From: Candidatus Moraniibacteriota bacterium
GTDB taxonomy: Bacteria; Patescibacteriota; Minisyncoccia; Moranbacterales; UBA2206
Length of the DNA: 13,429 nt
NCBI GenBank assembly: GCA_023261605.1
Contig: JAHFOP010000024.1
Span: 1-13,429, forward strand
Reading direction: 5' to 3'
Shown piece by piece: positions 8,075 to 13,429 of this stretch. Position 1 is the stretch's first letter, and each line of letters begins with the position of its first letter. Position numbers and translations under genes: made by a program. The notes under the pieces were generated by a model that saw only the letters and a list, made by a program, of their open reading frames with translations, did not search any database and was not told the origin of the DNA.

Positions 8075-8680
8075 ATGGAACTCAAAGAGTATCTCAATAT
8101 TATTAAAAAACATCAGCAGCTTTTCTTTGGCACAATCATTATTATTGCACTGGTCGTTCTTGGTTATTTCTACCTCCTGCCAGTGCGTTATGATGCGTCT
8201 CTCACGCTCAATGTTACGCGCGCCGGATCACAAGAAACAACTGATTACAAGTACGATGATTATTACCGTTTGCAAGCGGACGAAAGATTCGTGGATACAA
8301 TTGTGGAATGGCTCAAAAGTCCACGCGTAGTGAGTGATATCTATGCGGCCGCGAACATGGAAAGCGATTCTTCTGCTGCAGGAAAATTGTCCAAAAACAT
8401 CACAGCTGAAAAAAGGTCTTCGCAAATTGTAGCAGTATCTTTTTCCGCCAGCACCGCTAGTGACGCGCAGAAAATTTCTGCCGGCATAGCTAAGGTGGTT
8501 ATCGAAAATACAAATTTATTGAACAATGACCAAAAAGAAAACACTTGGTTTGAAATTGTAAGCGCTGCGCCAGTGATCGCAAAATATCAACCGAATTATA
8601 AAATTATTCTATTGGCGTCTTTATTGCTAGGGATATTTTTAGGCTTCTGGGGAGTGTTGATTAAACATTATTTGGAATAG
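8075..8680 (+). CDS. Short Wzz/CapA-like chain-length determinant protein
   Basis: This 201-aa inner-membrane protein probably helps set glycan chain length or drive export. It has a short cytoplasmic N-terminus (MELKEYLNIIKKHQQ), a first membrane helix at about residues 17-37, and an external domain of about 135 residues beginning YDASLTLNVTR. A second membrane helix lies at about 175-196 (IILLASLLLGIFLGFWGVLI), preceded by a Pro-containing stretch (APVIAKYQPNYK). This is the two-helix polysaccharide co-polymerase topology. It is much shorter than the enterobacterial Wzz proteins (over 300 aa) and closer in size to the CapA/YveK proteins of Gram-positive bacteria. No Walker-type tyrosine kinase domain is fused, and none is encoded nearby. 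It lies between glycosyltransferase genes, as expected for this role. The ATG lacks a Shine-Dalgarno sequence. The family call rests on topology, the Wzz-like N-terminal pattern and context. Confidence 0.8.
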   Translation: MELKEYLNIIKKHQQLFFGTIIIIALVVLGYFYLLPVRYDASLTLNVTRAGSQETTDYKYDDYYRLQADERFVDTIVEWLKSPRVVSDIYAAANMESDSSAAGKLSKNITAEKRSSQIVAVSFSASTASDAQKISAGIAKVVIENTNLLNNDQKENTWFEIVSAAPVIAKYQPNYKIILLASLLLGIFLGFWGVLIKHYLE

Positions 8681-8767
8681 AAAATTATCAATTGAAAAAT
8701 TGAAAGACGATATTAAAAAAATTTAAATTTAAATATAATATTTGTTTAGAAACTAATTTAGAGTGTC
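8681..8767 (+). promoter_or_regulatory. AT-rich spacer with a possible promoter before the second GT4 gene
   Basis: This gene-free spacer of 87 bp is very AT-rich. It contains CAATT-GAAA-AATTG (8689-8702), a weak AT hairpin with a GAAA loop, and a self-complementary AAATTT run near 8719-8733. A perfect TATAAT is at 8734-8739, which would start transcription near 8746 and leave a leader of about 22 nt before the ATG at 8768. There is no TG extension and no good -35 at the right distance, so the promoter call is tentative. Confidence 0.35.
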
Positions 8768-9931
8768 ATGAAAATAGCAGTTGATGTGCGGTGTCTCATG
8801 GATGGCCGGCGAACCGGAGTGGAGGAGTATACACTGGGACTTTTGGAAAATCTATTCAAATTGGACAATAAGAATGAATATGTCCTTTTTTTGAACTCTT
8901 GGAAAGAACCAAATTTTGATTTTGGTTTTTTTTCGCAATTTAAGAATGTTAAGATAAAAAGATTTAAGATCCCCAATAAAATTCTCAACTTATTTTTTTG
9001 GTATCTGGCTTGGCCGAAGATTGATATTTTGTGTGGTGGAGCGCAAGTTGTTTTTATGCCCAATATCATTTTTGGCTCTGTGAGCAAGGCCGCCAAATTA
9101 GTGCTGACTGTGCATGATCTTTCTTTCGAGCGTCACAGTGAATATTTTTCTGTTAAAAGAAGATGGTGGCACATGTTCATCAATACTCGGACAATTTGTC
9201 GTGCAGCGGACAAGGTTATCGCTGTTTCACATTCTACGAAAAATGACTTGATTGATTTGTATAACATAAAAAAAGAAAAAATTGAAACTATTTACAGCTC
9301 GGTTAATAATGATTTTCGCATCATCGGCAGGAACGATGCCGGAATGATCAAGGCCAAAGAGAGATATAGTTTGCCATACAAATTTATCCTGACTTTGGGC
9401 ACCATTGAGCCGAGAAAAAATATCATCGGCACCGTGAGAGCCTACAATGCTTTGCAGGAATATGCCGCGATTCGGGCACGGCCGGATATTTTGAAATATG
9501 AATTGGTGATTGTGGGTGAATCCGGTTGGAATGCTGAAGCAATCTTCGCTGAAATAAAAAATTCGCCGTTTAGGAACAAGATCAAGATAATCCATTCAAT
9601 TCCCAACGAGGACAAGCCGTATCTATATAATCTGGCGTCTCTTTTCGCCTATCCGTCTTTTTTTGAAGGCTTTGGTTTTCCACCGCTGGAAGCGATGAGC
9701 TGTGGCGTGCCGGTCATCACTGCCAACAATTCTTCTTTGCCGGAAATAGTTGGTGGGGCAGCTGTTATGATCGATCCGGACAAGCCAGGTGAACTTTTTC
9801 ATGCTATGTGGGAAATTTTGACGGATGATGGCTTGCGAGAGAACTTGGCGCAAAAGGGACTGGAAAAATCCAAGCAGTTCAATTGGATGGTCACTGCCAG
9901 AAAAACTTTGCGAGTGTTGAATGCTTTGTAA
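8768..9931 (+). CDS. GT4 family glycosyltransferase, MtfB-like
   Basis: This 387-aa GT-B glycosyltransferase is of the group that includes E. coli MtfB mannosyltransferase; donor and acceptor are not known here. The N-terminus MKIAVDVRCLMDGRRTGVEEY is the family's glycine-rich acceptor-domain start, followed by VFMPNIIFG, LVLTVHDLSFERH and ADKVIAVSHSTKNDLI. The donor domain begins at ILTLGTIEPRKNI. It includes VIVGESGWN and an EX7E motif at E300/E308 (FFEGFGFPPLEAMSCGVPV), followed by the SSLPEIVGGAAVMIDPDKP loop typical of nucleotide-sugar binding. No membrane segments are visible. The start at 8768 is the only one that preserves the family N-terminus. It resembles the next glycosyltransferase in architecture, so the two may be old paralogues or add successive residues of the same repeat unit (inference). 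Confidence 0.93.
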   Translation: MKIAVDVRCLMDGRRTGVEEYTLGLLENLFKLDNKNEYVLFLNSWKEPNFDFGFFSQFKNVKIKRFKIPNKILNLFFWYLAWPKIDILCGGAQVVFMPNIIFGSVSKAAKLVLTVHDLSFERHSEYFSVKRRWWHMFINTRTICRAADKVIAVSHSTKNDLIDLYNIKKEKIETIYSSVNNDFRIIGRNDAGMIKAKERYSLPYKFILTLGTIEPRKNIIGTVRAYNALQEYAAIRARPDILKYELVIVGESGWNAEAIFAEIKNSPFRNKIKIIHSIPNEDKPYLYNLASLFAYPSFFEGFGFPPLEAMSCGVPVITANNSSLPEIVGGAAVMIDPDKPGELFHAMWEILTDDGLRENLAQKGLEKSKQFNWMVTARKTLRVLNAL

Positions 9932-9957
9932 TTTTTTGTAATATGAATCAGGCCGCA

Positions 9958-9983
9958 AGAGACGTCACACTGGGAACGTCTTT
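9958..9983 (+). terminator. Weak terminator-like hairpin after the second GT4 gene
   Basis: AGACGT (9960-9965) pairs with ACGTCT (9976-9981) around a 10-nt loop, extendable by two outer pairs into a run of only three T residues. The stem is moderate and the T run short, so termination would be inefficient. It may only be a spacer hairpin. Confidence 0.3.
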
Positions 9984-10029
9984 GCTGGATCTAGAGTGTT
10001 TTTTAGTTATGTTGTTCCGGCTATCCAGC
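9984..10029. repeat. Inverted repeat GCTGGAT/ATCCAGC in the intergenic spacer
   Basis: GCTGGAT (9984-9990) and ATCCAGC (10023-10029) form a 7-bp inverted repeat around 32 nt. The enclosed part carries GTGTTTTTTAGTTAT (9996-10010), a 15-base identical copy of 4418-4432 just upstream of and entering rnpB P1. The role is unknown; it could be a small structured RNA element, an operator or chance. Confidence 0.35.
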
Positions 10030-10041
10030 AGTCGGTATTTT

Positions 10042-10050
10042 TGGTATAAT
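10042..10050 (+). promoter_or_regulatory. Extended -10 promoter (TGGTATAAT) for the third GT4 gene
   Basis: TGG-TATAAT, with the hexamer at 10045-10050, repeats the element at 6905-6913; the 13-base string TTTTTGGTATAAT is identical at both places (10038-10050 and 6901-6913). No clear -35 is present. Transcription would start near 10057, at a GTG (10058) in frame with the gene and about 25 nt before the ATG at 10082. Confidence 0.7.
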
Positions 10051-10081
10051 TGAAGCGGTGATAATTGACAAATATATATTC

Positions 10082-11212
10082 ATGAGGATTGGAATTGACG
10101 CCCGCTTCTATGGTCCAATCGGTAAGGGGCTGGGGCGCTATACACAAAAACTTATCGAAAATTTGGAAAAAATTGATGAGGGGAATCAGTATTTTGTTTT
10201 TTTGAAAAAAGAAAATTTTGCAGAATATGTACCGCAGAATAAAAACTTCCAAAAAGTTTTAGCGGATTTTAGATGGTATGGTTTTGCTGAGCAGCTAAAA
10301 TTTCCGCGTCTCTTGAAAAAATATCAGTTGGATCTGATGCACTTCCCTCATTTCAACGTGCCAATATTCTATTTCGGTCGTTTCATTGTGACGATCCATG
10401 ATTTGATATTGCTCAACTACCCAACGATTAGAAGCTCTACACTGTCTCCCGCGTTATATTGGCTGAAGTTCACCGCTTATAAATTGGTTATCAGTTCGGC
10501 CGTGCACCGTTCGAATCGCATCATTGCTGTTTCGCGTTTTACCAAAAAAGATATTTTGAAGAATTATCTGAGAATTCCTGAAGAGAAAGTCGTGGTGACT
10601 TATGAAGCTTGCGACGATTATTGTCTTTTTAATTTTAGAAAAGACGATGATATTTTGCCACGCTATGGCATATCTAAACCTTTCTTTTTGTATGTCGGTA
10701 ATGTTTATCCGCACAAAAATCCGGAACGGCTGGTGTTGGCGATGAAAAAAATAGAAAAGGAAAATGTGGATGCGGAACTGGTTTTTGTGGGAAGTGAAGA
10801 TTATTTTTACAAGAGATTGGAAACTTTGGTCACGGAAAATGGAATAAAAAATATTGTGTTTGCCGGTTTTGTACCGGATTATGATTTGGATGCGCTTTTC
10901 CGAAACGCCTTGGCCTATGTTCGACCGTCGCTGCATGAAGGTTTCGAATTACCGGGGTTGGAAGCAATGTCGCGGGGCACCCCGGTTTTGGCGGCTGATT
11001 ATCCGTGTTCGCGAGAAATTTTGGGTGATAGCGCTTATTATTTTGACGGAAAAGACGTGGAAGATATCGCGAAAGCTTTGCAAGATATTTATAGCAGCGA
11101 AGCGTTGCGGCAAGATTTGGCGAAGAAGGGTTACGCGCAAGCGAAAAAATACAGCTGGAAAAAAATGTCGCGCCAAACACTCGAGCTGTATGAAAAAATA
11201 AAAAGTAGATGA
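10082..11212 (+). CDS. GT4 family glycosyltransferase, MtfB-like (second copy)
   Basis: This 376-aa GT-B glycosyltransferase has the same architecture as the gene at 8768. The N-terminus MRIGIDARFYGPIGKGLGRY is the family start and decides for ATG 10082. An in-frame GTG at 10058, right at the predicted transcription start, would add eight residues (MIIDKYIF) and remains possible. Motifs include DLMHFPHFNVP, IVTIHDLILL, SNRIIAVSRFTKKDIL, the donor-domain start FLYVGNVYPHKNPERL, VFVGSEDYFYKRL, and EX7E at E286/E294 (HEGFELPGLEAMSRGTPV), followed by SREILGDSAYYFDG. It probably adds a later sugar of the same glycan. The TGA stop at 11210-11212 overlaps the ATG of the DUF4012 gene (ATGA), which suggests translational coupling and shows that TGA is a stop codon in this organism. 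No Shine-Dalgarno sequence precedes either start. Confidence 0.92.
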   Translation: MRIGIDARFYGPIGKGLGRYTQKLIENLEKIDEGNQYFVFLKKENFAEYVPQNKNFQKVLADFRWYGFAEQLKFPRLLKKYQLDLMHFPHFNVPIFYFGRFIVTIHDLILLNYPTIRSSTLSPALYWLKFTAYKLVISSAVHRSNRIIAVSRFTKKDILKNYLRIPEEKVVVTYEACDDYCLFNFRKDDDILPRYGISKPFFLYVGNVYPHKNPERLVLAMKKIEKENVDAELVFVGSEDYFYKRLETLVTENGIKNIVFAGFVPDYDLDALFRNALAYVRPSLHEGFELPGLEAMSRGTPVLAADYPCSREILGDSAYYFDGKDVEDIAKALQDIYSSEALRQDLAKKGYAQAKKYSWKKMSRQTLELYEKIKSR

Positions 11213-13429
11213 AAGAACGTAAAAAAATATTGCCGCAGATGTTTGATGTTAGGCCGGTCAATGAAGCGGGCGATTTGGATTTGGAAAAAATCGAAAAGAT
11301 GAAAAAAGTGGTGGCGTTGTCTTTTGGGAAGGATAGCGAGAGTGAGAAAGTTGAGAATGAGTCAAAAGAAGAAATTGTGGAACAGCCAAAGGAAGAAAAA
11401 ACTAGTGGCTGGGGCGGTTTTGGTTCTGCTGAATATTTGCGGGAGGAAAGTGAGGAAGAAAAGATTTTTCGAGAAAAAACATTGCATGATGAAAGAGAAA
11501 ATATTTGGTCGTCTGGAATTGGAAAAAATAGACAAAAACGAGAAACTGAAAAAACACCCATTGAGAAAATGTCGCGAATGTTGACTTTTTTGAAGGCGGG
11601 CGTGGCTTTCCTTATTATGATAGTGTTTTTTAATTTCATTATCCGCGGATTTGAAATCAGAAAGAATGGCTTGGAGAACGCGACGGTAGCCATGACGGAA
11701 ATTCTAGCCGCTAAAGAAAGTTTCAAAAAGGGCGATTTTGAAGCGGCGTATAATCAATTCAATAATGCGCATGAAAAATTGGCGGGAATAGATGCGCAAC
11801 TCAATGGCATGGGGCGCATATTGGTCAATGCGACCAAATACGCGCCTTATTTTTCCAAACTTTCTTCGGGCAGTCATATGATTTCGGCCGGGAATGATTT
11901 GAGCAAGGTTGGAATCTTAAGCTCGAATGTTCTGAAAAATGTTGATGCTCTCCGGGCTGGCGGAGATCAGGGGAACCCCATTTCTTATTTGAGTCTTTTT
12001 CGTGACAATGAAAAAGACATTCGACAGATGGCCGATCTTCTTTTGAATGCGGAGAAGGAACTGGACAGTGTCAATGTGGATGATGTGCCGGCTTCGGAGC
12101 GGAGCCAATTCATGGAAGTGAAGCAAGCTTTGCCGGAAGTTAATAATGCTATGGCGGTTTTTTTGGGACAAGAAAATATTTTTAACGATATTTTAGGGGG
12201 CAATAGTCCGCGGAAATATCTTTTTCTTTTCCAGAATAATCAAGAGGCGCGCGCGACTGGTGGGTTCATCGGGAGCTATGGTCTGCTGGATATTTTCAAT
12301 GGACGCGTGCGAAAATTTTTTATCGACGGCATCTTCAATCCGGATGGCCAATTGCGCACCAGGATCGTTCCTCCCGCGCCGATCCAAAAAATCAGTGCTA
12401 ATTGGAGTTTGCATGATTCTAATTGGTTTCCAAATTTCCCGACTTCTGCTGAAAAAGCTGCTTGGTTTTATGAAAAAGCCGGTGGACCGACCGTGGACGG
12501 TGTGATCACAATGACGCCGACGGTTATGCAGAAACTTCTGGCAGTGACCGGACCAATCGATATGCCGGAATATGGCATTGTCGTCGATAAAGATAACTTT
12601 ATTCAGGAAGTCCAATACCAGGTGGAAGTTGATTATGATAAGGAGCTCAATAACCCGAAAAAAATTCTGGGTGATTTGGCACCCAAAATTTTGGATAAAA
12701 TTATCAATATGAAAAGTTTTCCTGAGATGTCGAAAGCTTTGAATGTGTTGATAGAGAGTTTGAATGAAAAACAGATTTTGATCTATTCTAAAAATGAAGA
12801 TATCGAAAAAGTTTTGTCGATCAATGGTTGGTCGGGTGAAATATTGAACACGCCCAAAGATTATCTGAGCGTTATCAATACCAATATCAATGGTTTCAAA
12901 ACCGATGGAGTGATTGATGAAAAAATTTCTCATCAGGCAGAGATTCAAGCGGACGGCAGTATCATTGACACCGTGACGATTGTTCGTCATCATAATGGAG
13001 GAGACACGCCATATGAATGGTGGAACAAGGTCAATGCGGATTATATGCGTGTGTACGTGCCAAAAGGTGCAACTCTGCTCAGTGCTGAAGGTCAGACGCG
13101 CGAAATTGATGTAGCACCGCTGGACTATGGCACGCTGGGATATGTTCGTGACCCGCAAGTTCAAGCAGAAGAAGATAGTGCCAAAATTGATCCGGAGAGC
13201 GGGACGAAAATTTATATCGATGGCGAGAAGACGGTTTTTGCCAATTGGGTTTATGTCAGTCCGAAAGAAACAGTAACCGTCAAATATAGCTATTTGTTGC
13301 CGTGGAAAATTGATATGGATGTCTTACATCCGACGGATACATATTCACTTTTGGCACAAAAACAATCCGGTAGCTTGGGAAGTAGTCTTTCGACTTCAGT
13401 GGACTATCCAGTGGCTTACAAAATTTTAT
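11209..13429 (+). CDS. DUF4012 membrane protein, 3'-truncated by the window edge
   Basis: I read an open frame of 740 codons from ATG 11209 to the right edge with no stop. Residues 1-120 are charged and Lys/Glu-rich with little hydrophobicity, likely cytoplasmic and disordered. One membrane helix lies at about 125-145 (LKAGVAFLIMIVFFNFII). Residues 150-330 look helical, with a TPR-like patch (FKKGDFEAAYNQFNNAHEKL). The DUF4012 domain begins near R335 with KYLFLFQNNQEARATGGFIG. It continues with DIFNGRVRKF, PPAPIQKI, SLHDSNWFPNFPTSAEKA, DGVITMTPTVMQKLL and TGPIDMPEYG, all family hallmarks. A further external part includes RHHNGGDTPYEWWNKVNADY and VYVPKGATLLSAEG. The biochemical function of DUF4012 is not established; the family is common in Patescibacteria and actinobacteria, often near glycan genes (from memory). 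The ATGA overlap with the glycosyltransferase implies a joint role in the envelope glycan, for example its anchoring or export (inference). Confidence 0.9.
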   Translation, partial: MKERKKILPQMFDVRPVNEAGDLDLEKIEKMKKVVALSFGKDSESEKVENESKEEIVEQPKEEKTSGWGGFGSAEYLREESEEEKIFREKTLHDERENIWSSGIGKNRQKRETEKTPIEKMSRMLTFLKAGVAFLIMIVFFNFIIRGFEIRKNGLENATVAMTEILAAKESFKKGDFEAAYNQFNNAHEKLAGIDAQLNGMGRILVNATKYAPYFSKLSSGSHMISAGNDLSKVGILSSNVLKNVDALRAGGDQGNPISYLSLFRDNEKDIRQMADLLLNAEKELDSVNVDDVPASERSQFMEVKQALPEVNNAMAVFLGQENIFNDILGGNSPRKYLFLFQNNQEARATGGFIGSYGLLDIFNGRVRKFFIDGIFNPDGQLRTRIVPPAPIQKISANWSLHDSNWFPNFPTSAEKAAWFYEKAGGPTVDGVITMTPTVMQKLLAVTGPIDMPEYGIVVDKDNFIQEVQYQVEVDYDKELNNPKKILGDLAPKILDKIINMKSFPEMSKALNVLIESLNEKQILIYSKNEDIEKVLSINGWSGEILNTPKDYLSVINTNINGFKTDGVIDEKISHQAEIQADGSIIDTVTIVRHHNGGDTPYEWWNKVNADYMRVYVPKGATLLSAEGQTREIDVAPLDYGTLGYVRDPQVQAEEDSAKIDPESGTKIYIDGEKTVFANWVYVSPKETVTVKYSYLLPWKIDMDVLHPTDTYSLLAQKQSGSLGSSLSTSVDYPVAYKIL

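Noticed and set aside
11210..11212. Alternative genetic code (TGA as Gly, as in Gracilibacteria)
   Set aside because: The glycosyltransferase ends at a natural C-terminus at this TGA, and the next gene starts in an overlapping ATGA. No supported coding frame contains internal TGA codons.
10830..11726. Minus-strand open frame of 298 codons spanning the glycosyltransferase/DUF4012 junction
   Set aside because: It is antisense to two supported genes. Its Ser/Phe-rich translation is the usual shadow of Glu/Lys-rich coding sequence.
12193..13164. Long minus-strand open frame of 323 codons
   Set aside because: It lies wholly inside the plus-strand DUF4012 frame, which shows clear family motifs. 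The reverse translation is low-complexity and His/Phe/Ile-rich with no recognisable domain.

Overview
The window looks like a chromosomal segment of a Candidate Phyla Radiation (Patescibacteria) bacterium, most likely a parcubacterium and possibly Moranbacteria-like. The reasons are the moderately AT-rich, lysine-rich coding sequence, very compact spacing, mostly missing Shine-Dalgarno sequences, a divergent trimmed RNase P RNA, a DUF4012 membrane protein beside glycosyltransferases, and a small Cys-rich lipoprotein. The lineage is inferred from style and remembered family distribution, not from a search. TGA works as a stop (it ends the third glycosyltransferase at 11210-11212, overlapping the next ATG), so this is not the code-25 Gracilibacteria type. 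All genes I support are on the + strand.

Region 1 (1-4300) is translation. It holds the 3' part of pheT (phenylalanyl-tRNA synthetase beta chain; the start lies left of the window), followed 2 bases later by a complete valS. Region 2 (4301-4839) holds a perfect-consensus sigma70-type promoter (TTGACA, 17 bp, TATAAT) driving rnpB, the RNA subunit of RNase P, whose ends close in an 18-bp P1 helix. This rnpB carries several hairpin or palindrome-like additions, one of them between the P2 strand and the universally conserved ACAGAA segment of the core.

Region 3 (4840-13429) is a cell-surface polysaccharide locus. In order it holds: a polyprenyl-phosphate sugar-phosphate transferase (the initiating enzyme, starting 8 nt after rnpB); a Cys-rich lipoprotein with two tandem 4-Cys repeats and a Kazal-like C-terminal domain; an intrinsic terminator followed at once by an extended -10 promoter; a WbaZ-like GT4 glycosyltransferase; a short Wzz/CapA-like chain-length protein; two more GT4 (MtfB-like) glycosyltransferases; and a DUF4012 membrane protein that runs off the right edge. 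Together they suggest a lipid-linked glycan begun by the phosphoglycosyl transferase, extended by three GT4 enzymes on the inner face of the membrane, and exported with length control. No flippase, polymerase or ligase is visible; DUF4012 proteins have no established role but sit where an envelope-glycan factor would be expected.

The points most worth a second look are the insertions in rnpB, the missing terminator between rnpB and the glycan genes, a repeated TTTTTGGTATAAT promoter placed 7-8 nt before start codons (leaderless mRNA), a Ser in place of a conserved editing-site Asp in ValRS, and the disulfide-rich surface lipoprotein.
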